Positions 1 to 10,649 of a DNA stretch of 64,000 nucleotides are shown here, piece by piece. Numbering within the stretch: position 1 is the first letter of the stretch; each line of letters opens with the position of its first letter. The notes under the pieces were generated by a model. It worked only from the letters and a program-made list of their open reading frames with translations, ran no database searches and was not told the DNA's origin. Where the stretch lies: positions 612,371,755-612,435,754 of the forward strand of contig NC_081409.1 of NCBI RefSeq assembly GCF_030272615.1, read 5' to 3'. The position numbers and the translations under genes are program-made. Source of the stretch: Cryptomeria japonica (lineage: Eukaryota > Streptophyta > Pinopsida > Cupressales > Cupressaceae).

Positions 1-1111
1 CCCAATTTTATGATGTGTAGAGGGATAAATAAGACCTTTAATTTAATTAAATTAATTAAATAAATGCTTAACGAGGAATTGAAATGCAAGATGCAAACAC
101 ACTAAGGCGGGTGCTAACCTAAGCATGGAATTGTACCACCCAATTAAGGGTGTACAATTTACAATGCTACACACATTCAACATAAAAGTATTAAATAAAC
201 AATACCAAAGATAACATTACATTTACAGGAAAAAACCCTATTGAAAAAAACCACATGAGAAATAGAAAACAAATATTAGTAATCTTCAAAGAGACTTGTA
301 CAATAATACTCTTCAATATAATAATCAATGTAATCTAGTAGCACATAGATACCTACAACTTAATATGAAACTACTATCCCATAGCTCTAATTCATGGATA
401 TTTGTGAGAGGGAGAACCATTGTGATATCCCAAAACAAGAGGCAAAAATCATCTATAAGAACCCACACCTAGAATAATAGGCAGCCAATAAACATAGGAA
501 AATAATAATTAACATCGCATGGCTCTCACAAGGGATTCTAGCCCATAGCCAATAAAAATTATAACTTTATGGTGTACCATAACTCACTAACGGATCCACA
601 AATAGCACATGCAAACATGGACACCCAAATTTGGGTAACATGCAAATAAAAAATATCAACATCAAACCTTATGAAATTCAAGTGGACTTCACTTCCAAAA
701 TGAAATATTCCTCCATCATGCCATGTAATTGTCACCAAACATTTGTCTACCTCTATGGATGTAATTACAATTTGTAATAGAATAAAAAAATATAACTATT
801 TTATCCCTCATGTCCCCTTTGTGTCAAAGGACACATTTTAAGGAACAAAGAGACATGTGAAAATGAATTAGGATTTCTATTGGTTAATGTCACCTAATCC
901 TAATAATTAGGGTGTTACATCTAAACACATCAAGGCTATATAAGGCAAAATCTATATACGAAAGAGAAAAATGCCAAATATTCAAGAGGAATTGGCAAAC
1001 AACTCTCCACCTTCAATCCCCCAACATATAAATTTCTTGGGGTCTTATAAAAGATTAACTAGATTCCGCATCCAAGAGGGGAATCTTTCAATTCACTCTA
1101 CATTTTATACT
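1..1111. other. AT-rich DNA, no gene recognised
   Basis: No ORF with a recognisable domain. The stretch has short runs of ATTAAATTAATT type and a TATA-like word (CTATATAAGG, about 935-945) in a transposon-like context. It may be the decayed end of an older LTR, but no partner copy is in the window. Confidence 0.4.
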
Positions 1112-1116
1112 TTATC

Positions 1117-2324
1117 TGTTGGAATGATCTAATACCGGGAGAAAATTGAGAGGGGGGTGGGGGGTGAATCAGTTTTCTCACAAGTACAATAGTTAATTCA
1201 ATTTTAAACTTTGTACTAGAGCACAACACAATGAAATATAAACCATGAAAGCATAGCACACATGACACCAATAATTTGATGAGGAAAACTCGGTAAAGGG
1301 AAAAACCACAGTGGGAAACCCTACCCACAATCAGATGATACTTCTACAGTAGTATGTGAAATAATTACAATGGGGATTTCACTTGCAATTAGGCCAACCA
1401 CCTAGAGCTCACTGCTCAAAAAAAAGGGAAGTCTCACTTACTTACATAAACATTGGACTACAATCCAAAAAGAATGAACTGTGAAAGTAGCATCTACTAA
1501 TGCTTGATACAATTTCGGTTAAGCACGGATGTTTGCCCTGCAATACAAAACCTTCACCAAAATGATATGATTCTATTCATGCATAATCCTTCCTTTGATA
1601 ATGTAGACATAACCACCAATCTTCTAACCATTTCAGGTTACATGAATAAGTCACCTATAAATACAAATCATCAACCTTACTGACAAGGTCAGATAAACCC
1701 TAAACCCATAAACCCATAATTACATAAATTACATCACACGATACCACCAGAACAATATTATGATTTAAATTTCATAGAATTGACCTAGTTCAAGTTCCCA
1801 AACAATTATGACCATCGAAAATTTTGCTAAGACCAAAATCTAACATGCTTCACCAATCGGTAGAAACCCTCAATAAAATAACAAAAAGTCTAACTGGATC
1901 CAAATAAGACCATCATAACAGCATGCTAGCCAATGAAACACCACCAAATAGTTAGGACATAATCAAGAAGCACCTTCAGCATGATAGAAACCATTCCCAT
2001 AAGCCAGATAAAAATCATCTGACCAAATCACCAAGTATTGCTTATCAGTAAAGCTAACCAGTACCGAGAAATACCAACTGAGAACAAAAGCGATAGCAAC
2101 CGGACTACCAAATCATGAACCAACAAAATATGGCAAGAATATAGCCATCCATAATAAGAATCCAAAACCGAATCCAAAAATCTGATCATACCGGATCAGA
2201 ATCATAGCCAAAACCAAGATGATCACCAAGATAACTGGGATAGGTCCAACCAGGATAGCCTTTAACCGGGATATAGTGTTGACATCAATGATAAAACTTA
2301 ACCAAATCCAGCATATTTCCAACA
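1117..2324 (-). mobile_element. Solo LTR, copia-type, with perfect target duplication
   Basis: Read on the minus strand the block begins TGTTGGAAATATGCTGG and ends ...ATTCCAACA, and it is flanked by identical 5-bp copies of TTATC at 1112-1116 and 2325-2329. Near its 3' end it has the features shared by the copia-like LTRs of this window: a G-tract at about 1150-1171 (C-tract on the minus strand) and the GTGGG...CCCAC hairpin followed by a GTGGTTTTTCCC word (about 1295-1330). No internal region, primer site or second LTR adjoins it, so it is best explained by LTR-LTR recombination that removed the element body. The family is not otherwise present here. Confidence 0.85.
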
Positions 2325-2403
2325 TTATCTAAACATAAATTTATTGCCATCCCATAGGTTAATCTAATCTATAGGTGTACCCCCATAAAAATAATTATCC
2401 ATT

Positions 2404-2670
2404 CTTTTTTTCTTTTTTTTTGATCGGTAATTGGTCGAAGCCTGAATAGCTTTTGACTGGAGCTATGAACCAGTGGGGACACAGTAGGGGGCCCCATCCC
2501 CATTACATATCTTTGAATTATTATTATTATTATTATGTTTGATTAGATTGACCCCAAGACCTTCCCCATCCTATGGAAGGCCAAGAGTCACAGCTTAGAA
2601 TTCCACTTCAGATGTCCCTATTGGGAATTGAACTTGGGTCTCCACAATGAGAACCCAATGTTTTAACCAG
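2404..2670 (-). mobile_element. tRNA-derived SINE
   Basis: Read on the minus strand, the block starts near 2670 with a tRNA-like head: an A-box-like ACTGGTTAAAACATTGGG and, about 35 bases later, a B-box-like AGTTCAATTCCC, the two internal promoter boxes of RNA polymerase III. It ends with a (TAA)n-type stretch (about 2520-2536) and an A-rich tail seen as T-runs at 2404-2421. The direct repeat TAATTATCCATT occurs at 2392-2403 and 2671-2682, a target duplication of the length made by LINE-type retroposition. SINEs encode no protein and are moved by LINE enzymes. I cannot name the family. Confidence 0.75.
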
Positions 2671-2682
2671 TAATTATCCATT

Positions 2683-3033
2683 TTTTTGATTACACAAGAT
2701 TGCATAAAGTGCAAGCAGAGAGAATACACGCATTGGGCTCCATGGGATAAAAACAAAAAAATAAAAGAGTAATTGATATTTTTTGTCTTTAATATTGTAC
2801 AAAGTCACAAGAGGAGAGTGTATGCATCACTAACTCCAAGAAATAAAAAGTAATGCTCATTAACCTTTAGAAGTCAAGTGTGCAACTAAGATGTATCAAA
2901 TGATTTAAGGCCTTCAAAAATATAGCCACAATCATGAATATGTTATTATTTTAGAGATATGTCTTTGGTAAAAATAATTAAGCTATACATTTAGGGTTAT
3001 TAAACATAATTCATAGGGGGTATCGGTGTGACT
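2683..3033. other. Unassigned AT-rich DNA
   Basis: No ORF, repeat or motif that I can support, up to the 5' LTR of element A. The last five bases (TGACT, 3029-3033) may be the target duplication of element A; the other flank reads TGAAT (12309-12313), one mismatch. Confidence 0.4.
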
Positions 3034-4082
3034 TGTTGGCATGAGACACTATTTAGGTGATACTCTGGTGAAGATTGATGATGTTTGATGCATTAGTATA
3101 CTTAGGGTTTGTCGATGGAAACTCAACATAATGATCCTATCTGGTATATGGAGTTTGGGATTATCAGATGTCTTGAGTAAGTTTTGGCATAAGTGTATCG
3201 GTGGAATGCAGTGTACAGTTTTGGTGAGAATTATTCATTTCTGAAGATGCGATTTTTGGTTTTGGTGATCAGGATTGGTTGATTGAGTATGAGAAGCATC
3301 TTATCATGCAAATCTATCCTTAGATGTTGATTCATAAGCATGTTTGAATGTCTTGTATCCGGTATTGCATGATGAATAGGGTAATCTCCATGTTTGATGG
3401 TGTAACTTGTGGTTTGGATTGTTTGAGGTAATTGGGCCATCTTATGGGAAGCTTATTGTCATGTATTTTTTGTCTGCATAAGGGTCTATAGAATATTTGA
3501 GCTGACTTGATGATACAGGTTTCATACTTTACTGTTTTGAGAAGTCGGCTAGTTGGAGATCTATTTTGGTAGTGCATGTCTTGAGCTTTTATGATCCAGT
3601 AGATGGTAGCAGAGCATAACAGAACAGTTTTTCAATACAATGATAGTGGATCATTCTGAGCCTAAATGGAACTATTATTTGGCATATTCAAATGTTGTTT
3701 TTTAGTTCATTCTTCATTGTAATCATTTTTTAATATCCTGTAAGGCAGTGAGCCTTCCTCTAGGTTTTAGCCAGTTTGTATTTGAGCAGTGAGCTCTAGG
3801 AAGTGTGCCTAAATGCAAGTGAATTCCCCTTTTGTAATATTGTTTTACTACTAGCCATGGTCTAATAATATTATGGGTTCAAATCCCACCGTGGTTTTTC
3901 CCTTTTCGGCTTTCCATATAAAAATTATGGTGTTATGGTTGCATGGTTAATTGGTTTGTGTTTCTACATTTTAATTTCACTTGCTTGCATCTGGTGGTTA
4001 AAGAATCAGTTGAATAAGTTTGAAAATTGCAAAACACTAATTCACCCCCCCCCCCCCCTCTCAGTGTTCATTGATTCCAACA
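3034..4082 (+). repeat. 5' LTR of element A
   Basis: Starts TGTTGGCATGAGACACT and ends ...TTGATTCCAACA, directly before the primer site. About the first 190 bases match the start of the 3' LTR at 10650, and the last 220 bases (from about 3865) match 12090-12308. The end carries the module GTGGG-like/CCCAC plus CCGTGGTTTTTCCC (3875-3925) and a long C-tract (about 4046-4060). The middle (about 3220-3860) does not match the 3' LTR. Confidence 0.8.
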
Positions 4083-4084
4083 AT

Positions 4085-4097
4085 TGGTATCAAAGCC
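4085..4097 (+). promoter_or_regulatory. Primer binding site, initiator tRNA-Met type (element A)
   Basis: TGGTATCAAAGCC lies two bases after the 5' LTR. It differs at one base from the TGGTATCAGAGC site in C, D and B, which is complementary to the 3' end of plant initiator tRNA-Met and typical of copia elements. Confidence 0.85.
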
Positions 4098-4149
4098 TTA
4101 TTCCTTGAAAGAAGCCTAATAGCTGAGGAATATCTAGAAGATTGAATCA

Positions 4150-5215
4150 ATGGACTCCGATTTGCAGAGACAACTTAGTGTGGCACTTGAATATCTTGAT
4201 GAAGCAAAAAATGAAGTGAGTTCCTTGAAGAGAAGCTTAAGTGTAGTTGAAGATTTTATTGACTCATTGAAAGAACAAGTGAGAACTTCCAGCGACAAGA
4301 GGAAAGAGCTAATGGAAAAACTTAAGGAGAAAGAAGAGAAAAGCATAGAAAATCAAGGCAAGATAGATGAATGTGAAAAGCTTGTTAGAGAGAATGCAGT
4401 TTTGAAGAATGAGATGCAATCCATTGTGATGAAGCTGACTAAGGAGATTGAAGACCTAAAGAAGAATGAAGAAATCTTGATTCAATCATTGAAGGATAAA
4501 TTAGATGAATGTTGCAAACTAACCTATTAGAATGATCAATTGAATCTTGAGTTGATGCAAGCAAAGAATGATGGACAGGAACTTGAAAGACAAATTATAG
4601 CTTTGAGAAATGAACTTTCTACTGCTAATGAGTACAAAGACAAATTTAATGCTAGCTCAGCAAGGCTTGATGAGATGTTGGAAAGTCAGAGACATGGAAA
4701 GGACACAAGAGGACTTGGATATGAGAAGGGAGAATCTTCCAGTTTTAGATAGAGCAATCATCGACAGCAGGACAAGAAATCTCTAGTAAGACAAACTGCC
4801 TATAAATTCAATGGTAAATGTTTTGTTTGGAATAGATTCGATCATATGGAAAATAAATGCAAAAAAAGAGTAATGAATAGTGGTCCTACCTTTACTAGTC
4901 AAAGTTTCAAATGCAACAACTCTGGTCATAAATATGTGTAGAATGACGAAGAATTTATCAAATAAGAGATGTTTTGTATGTGGAATGTTTGGACATATCT
5001 CTAACCAATACAGGACAAGACCAAATCAAATGAATTCCAGGACTATGCAGAGAAATATTGTCTGCCATGCATGCAACAAACATGGTCATATTGCAAAATT
5101 TTGTAGAAGCGGGAACAATGGTCCGATGAACCAGAACAAATTAGATGAGAAATGCAAAGCAAAGGTAGATGAAATCAGAGATCGGCATAAGAAGATGTGG
5201 GTTAATAACCGGTGA
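4150..5215 (+). pseudogene. Element A ORF1: gag-like coiled-coil and zinc-knuckle protein, broken
   Basis: The ATG at 4150 opens about 200 residues of heptad-rich, Lys/Glu-rich coiled coil (4150-4752), with a stop at 4528-4530 in the same frame. Four CCHC-type knuckles follow: a degraded one near 4820-4865, one near 4905-4940 read in frame with the coiled coil, then CFVCGMFGHISNQY (about 4973-5015, last Cys changed to Tyr) and CHACNKHGHIAKFC (about 5063-5105, intact) in a shifted frame. A basic tail follows. Zinc knuckles of this spacing bind nucleic acid in gag proteins. The usual copia gag capsid (UBN2-type) domain is not visible, which is odd. The same layout occurs in B at 42363-43534. 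Several stops and at least one frameshift make it a pseudogene. Confidence 0.75.
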
Positions 5216-7814
5216 TGGAACCTCATCTGGTAACTAGGGCTTTTTGGCCTTAGGGTGATTTTTTGAAGCAAACTCATAAAATCCCCTCTTCAAATATCTA
5301 TAACCAGTTCCAGAAGGTTGTAGAAGATCTCAATTAGGTATGCAAATGAGATATTATGGTAGGCGATTTCATAGAAATTGAAAGCATTCAAAGTTGAGCA
5401 TTTATTGTAACTTGAAATTAGGTTTAAAAGGGCATTTCAGTCATTCATTCCTCACATTGTGAGCAAAGAGTAAGGGAACAAGAGCCAGGCAATCGAGTTT
5501 CAGAAATGAAAACCAAGCTCGAAGTGATCATTCAGAGATTTCTAGCATCTGATTGAGATCAAAAGATGTATTTATCCATTTGCAAGCTATCTTTTTCAAA
5601 CCCTAAATTGACATGGCATCTACATCTGGCATTTCTACTCCATTGATAGTTGAGATTTATGAGAGAGTGAGACATGTGTTCAAGAAGCATCCATTTAAAT
5701 CAGTTGAAGATGGTCTGGAAGGTGCATTTTCTTCAGTCGCATACGGTGTTCTCCATATCGAATATATTAGGGCTTATATTCACTGTGATATTGAAGAACT
5801 TGCCATGCAGACATGCTAACACTCTAAAACAATCATGTGTCAGATGATTTGGGAAATTTGAAGCCCAATTTCAAGTCACTTCGAGACAAGGGTTTTGTTC
5901 AATTTATCCATTTTCTAGTGTTTGATGAAGCAGAATGGGTCCATTATATTCTAAGCAGGGTTCATGATGAATTTTTATGGCTAGATCGACCTCACAAGAT
6001 AACCGAGAAGGCCATTCAAGTGGTTACATGTTTGAATTCAATCGGAGAGATCCCTGATTTGAGGAAAGTTCATAATACTACTGTGACAATTGTTACTGGT
6101 TCCTAATATGATAACTGGTCAATGAGGACTAGTGATATTATAGAGCATGATGTCATATTTGCTTCAATGGTGGTGGGATATAAGGTATATCAATCAAGCA
6201 GGCAGAACTCTATCTCTGGTACTATAATATTCACTGCATATCAAAAGCTTAAGGAAGACAAAAGGTATAATCTTTGTGCAGTACTCCTTAGTGAGTTAAT
6301 GAGAAACTTGAAGAAAATAAAATAAGATAAGAAGCATATCTTCAAGTTTGGATCCCTTATTATATGTCTAGCATTGTATTACATGAAAGAAATCCCCAAA
6401 ATAGGAAAAGCCCAATGGGCTTATGACAAACTGGCGGCTATGCAAATCATAGAAGGATTGTTGGGTCTGGGTGAGAATGTGGTACAAATATCTGCCTTAC
6501 GGGGTTATCTTAAGACCTTTCAAGCCACTATGAAAAATAGAGCGAGAATCCCAAAGATAATAGTTGAGAAATATGAGAAGACTATTTATTTTATGGTTGA
6601 TAAAGATCAATGTCATATGGAGGTAGTTGAGAAAAGAATTGTTTGGATCATGCCCATGGGGTTTGAATTTTATGTTGTTACACTTGATGCATATTCTCAA
6701 CACCTGTTGAGTCAACTGGTGGAAATGAAAGAGGAAAGGTTTGGCACCTACAAGGAGAAAATCATAGAATTGCATGAAAAATTTGTTGAGCTCAGAAGGA
6801 AGAGGAAAGTGACAAAGGAAGTAGAGCAGCTTGCTAAAATATGGGAATTAAAAGAGAAGTAGTGCAAAGGGCCCGAGAGAAAAATATTCTAAAGGAAGAA
6901 GATATGGTGAAGCCACAACCTAAACTAGTATCTTCCCCTCCAAATAATTCCAAGGCAAAACCAAGCAAGTCTGCACCTACCTCCGGTGTGCAGAAGCCAG
7001 TACCTCCACCTAAGCCAAAATCAACATCAACTAGTGAAGTAGAGAAGAGGAAGAAGGATAAACCTACAAGGATGTATGTTGCAACAAAGGAGGAAATTGA
7101 ATCAGATGAAGAGGTAAGGGAAGAAAACAAGATTGCCACTTATGCAAGGTTAGTCCAAAAACCCCCATCCGATGATGCTCTCTCTGCAAAGAAGCCTAAG
7201 TCACAAGGAGAGCCTTCCAGAAGAACAAGAGCGAGAAAGAAGAAAAAATATGAGATAGATGAAGCTCTTAAATCCAGTAAGCTTGAGGATCCCTACAAAG
7301 TTATACCTCTTATGACTACGCAAGAATTGATTGATGAAATTTTGAAAGATGGCAATTTAAAGAATGTCCTTGTATATTATGAGAATTTTAATGATAAAGA
7401 TCAGAGGGTGGTAGAAGAGGTAATCGTACAGTATATGGATATGTTTAGTAAGGCATTAATAAAAATTATCATCCTTGATCCCCAAGAGCTTGTATAAAGT
7501 TTTGGATGCAAGGAGACATACAACTACACTTGAGGATGAAAGAATAAAAGAGTATGTATTGGTAAATCTATCCTCCAGTATTTCTAAGAAATAAGATGTT
7601 GAATTACTAAATATTGCAAAGGACATGTTCCAAAGAAAGAGGGGAGTAAATAGGCTTATGGTTGAGAAAAGGGATGAAGTGATAAAAGAAGAAAATACAA
7701 TTTTGAGGAAATTTTTGATAGAGCGGAAAATAGATGTGATTCTGGAAGAACCATCACAGGAAACATCTATTTTGAAAGAGCATGCAATAGTCTCTGGTAG
7801 TCGAAAGGCAGACG

Positions 7815-9267
7815 TATAAATATGACCACTTTCTTAAATAAATATTTAATATTTATTTTAACCCCATTCCCCCTATTAATTAAATTCTATTTAATTAATT
7901 TCTTCACATTCATCTATTTGATTAAATGAATTACTCATTTTATTTAATTAAATTCACCTAAACCTTTTCTAGCCTTTAATTAAATAAATCACTTTATTTA
8001 ATTAATTCCCCTTTCTCCCTTTTTAATTAAATTGATCCTTGCAAATAAATAGATCTAATTTATTTATTAAAATCCCCCACTTGTATTTATGCAATTTGCA
8101 TCTATTTTGGTTGAAATAAATCAATTTTATTTTAATTAAAATCCTCTCCTCCATCCACTTGCATTTTCCTACATCTCCCACTTGCTTCCTAATTATCCTT
8201 CTAGAACCCATCTAATCTTAATCAACTAGCCTAAATCCCTCTAATCATATCATTTCACTAAATTTGAGGAGGTCACTTCTCAAATTTGGAAGAAAGTCTT
8301 CTAAATGCATTAAAGGCTTTATTTCTTCAACAAGCTAACTTGTTGAGTTCCCCCAAATTTGGAAGGACTCTTACAAATTTATCCCCAAAGTCTTCCAAAC
8401 CATTAATGGTTAACTCAACCCTCTTGCATGGTTAGATACTTTCTCTCTAACTTGACCCTCATCTAACCCAAGGGTCTCATCAAGCAATCATGGCTTTAAC
8501 CTTGGTTATCCTATTAACCCTTGCACAAGATTTTACCCCTTGGGTAAAAGCTTTATCCATTGGATAACCCTAACCTAACCTTAACCCTTACCTCCTAGGG
8601 TAACCTTTATGTCTTCTCAGGCATTTAATTCCTCTTACATCTCCTCTCAAACAACCTTTTGTTGACAATTGTCACCATTTCATTGGTGAGAATTTTAAAC
8701 ATGGATTGATTAACATTCAATCCTGACCCTTGTTAAGATTATTCAATATTAACCATCCATTGCCCTATTTTTCCTATAAATAGAGCTCTCATTCCTCATT
8801 TTAAAATCAACAATCTTTCATGCATCTACATTATAGTCTAATTTACTAAGCATTTTAGCCTCTCTTTGTTAGAATATCATCATAGCATTTAGGAGTATTT
8901 TTCAGATCATAGAATATTCATACTAGGATAGTATATCATGCTAGGATAATTTGCTAATATTTTATCATATCATCATCTTCATACTAGCTTAATCATCGTA
9001 GTTTTAACATCATATATCTTAGAATGTATTCATGCATATAAATCAAATATCACTCATTCTTGGAGTTGTCATTCCTATGTCACTTGCTCAATGATCTGGG
9101 AGAAAAATGTTGACTTTAGGGATCCTGTGAGATAGAGAAAAATGGGACACCCCTTGAGAAGTTGACCTGATTGAATTAGTTCATATACTTGCACCAAGAG
9201 TCTCATTGGTGTGTGGGTCTTTTGGATTCGAGTTATTCATTTTCGTCACCACATTTTCCTGCATACA
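7815..9267 (+). mobile_element. LTR-like insertion inside element A ORF2
   Basis: ORF2 homology stops near 7815 and resumes after about 9268. The block between begins with many TTAATTAAATAAAT-type runs like the 3' LTR of gypsy element E, has a good TATA box (TATAAATAG, 8775-8783) and ends ...TTTTCCTGCATACA. This suits a solo LTR of a gypsy-type family read on the plus strand. The ends are approximate: I could not find a clean 5-bp duplication, and a TATAAATA word occurs at both borders (7815-7822 and 9314-9321), which leaves alternative limits. Confidence 0.55.
8775..8783 (+). promoter_or_regulatory. TATA box of the inserted LTR
   Basis: TATAAATAG in a C/T-rich context, followed about 30 bases later by a likely transcription start region. 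Typical of a retrotransposon LTR promoter; the strand is inferred from this box. Confidence 0.5.
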
Positions 9268-10637
9268 GGATCAATCACCTATCCTAGATATGCAAGAAAA
9301 TACTCCTGGTGGTTATAAATATTAGCCATTTATACACACTAATCTGGTTGGACAAGAACCTACAGAGGACATCATTGCAAATCAAGAAATCAACAACTCC
9401 AGTGAAGCTATGCAGGATCCTCCGGAGATAGAAATTATAGCAGAGATGTTAGCTGAAGAAATGGGTGATGCGGATAAGGGTAAAGATGATAAGAAGAAGG
9501 GTGAAAAGTATGAGAGTGTAGAGGAGAAGGGTGAAGAGAAGACAAATAAGGCTCCAGAAACCATGATAACAGTCACTATTCCTGGTAAAGGAAAGCATAT
9601 TGCAAATGATGAGGATGATTTTTCTCATGGTCTGGTAGACTTAAGCATCTTGTCCCCTCTCCAAGCAATGAAACTTACCACCCTTGCACAAATCAAGGCA
9701 AGTGAGGACCTATTGAAATCCTAATCAGAGGAAAGAGAATTTATCTATTTATCTACAGAAGTTTTGGAGAAGATTTTACCAAATTACAAGCAAGATTTTG
9801 GTGCCTCACTCTATGGTAAGTTAAAAAGTATGTTGAATGTTGTAGAAACACATTTTGAATCCTTAGAGAACGTAGCAGATGAACTTCTTTTGAAAAGATT
9901 TAATGAGACAAGATACCAATCAATTTTGAAAGCACTTGAGGGAGATAGAATAAGTTTAAAGACTATAGTAAAGAATGTAGAAGATGACTTAGATGAAGGC
10001 GGTAAAATGTTCAATTCATGTCTCTTTTTGCCCAAGTTTACTACAGATATTGACAAGAAAATAAGAGATCTGGAAGGGAAATTAGTAGGTGTTGCACAAT
10101 CATTTTCCCCCCATTCACCTTTTCCTAGCACCCTTGAGGCTCAAATAATGGATTTCACTAATGAAATAAAGTGTCTAAATAAGGAGGGGGAAATGATAAT
10201 CATAGTGGGAGAATTGAGGAGCTTGATCACTCCTCGATTGGACACTTTGCTTGGAGCTCTATAGGATGCACAAAATGCTTTGGGTAAGGATTTCACATCA
10301 GATCTAAAAGGCATTGAAGTTCATGCATATATGTTCAGTGCCTTAATAAATATTTTGGATTATTTCCAGAGAGGATGGAATGAGTACCTAAAGTCCTTGA
10401 AGGTTACCTAAGCAAATATTTTTAAATTCTTGTAAATTATTGCATTCATTCATGTGTACATAAGTTTTGGCAGATTCCTGCCATTTTCCATTGATTTCAA
10501 AGGGAGAGAGAGAAGTGAAAAACAATGAACATTCTTAGGGGGTGTCAGTTGAGTGTCAATTTTTTAGATTGTCGGATTGATTGCAGTTTTGGAGTATTGG
10601 AACACTTATCATTTTTTATAGTGTTGTCATCAATGCC

Positions 10638-10649
10638 AAAGAGGGAGAT
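10638..10649 (+). other. Polypurine tract of element A
   Basis: AAAGAGGGAGAT sits immediately before the 3' LTR. It matches the tracts of B and D (AAAGGGGGAGAT). It would prime plus-strand DNA synthesis. Confidence 0.8.

Larger units (their letters stand above)
5613..10435 (+). pseudogene. Element A ORF2: large conserved protein of unknown function, broken
   Basis: The start MASTSGISTPLIVEIYERV aligns with the B copy start MESSGIATHLVV (41957). The two copies share long segments, for example VFDEAEWVHYILSRVHDEF (5915 on) against VFDEIEWVRYILSRTHDEF, and the stretch around AQWAYDKLAAMQI against VQWVYDKLVAVQI. A Lys/Pro/Ser-rich linker follows (about 6900-7270), then acidic segments and a helical C-terminus ending ANIFKFL (stop 10433-10435; B ends ANIFQFL). 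Without the inserted LTR it would be about 1,120 codons. I do not recognise the family; no protease, polymerase or integrase motif is visible. Frame changes occur near 5820, 6840 and 7500, with several stops. Conservation in two independent insertions suggests it once mattered to the element. Confidence 0.65.

Noticed and set aside
3872-3895. tRNA gene, from a GGTTCAAATCCCACC T-arm-like word (also at 12110)
   Set aside because: No acceptor, D or anticodon arms. The word is the first hairpin of the LTR module, with a different loop in other families.
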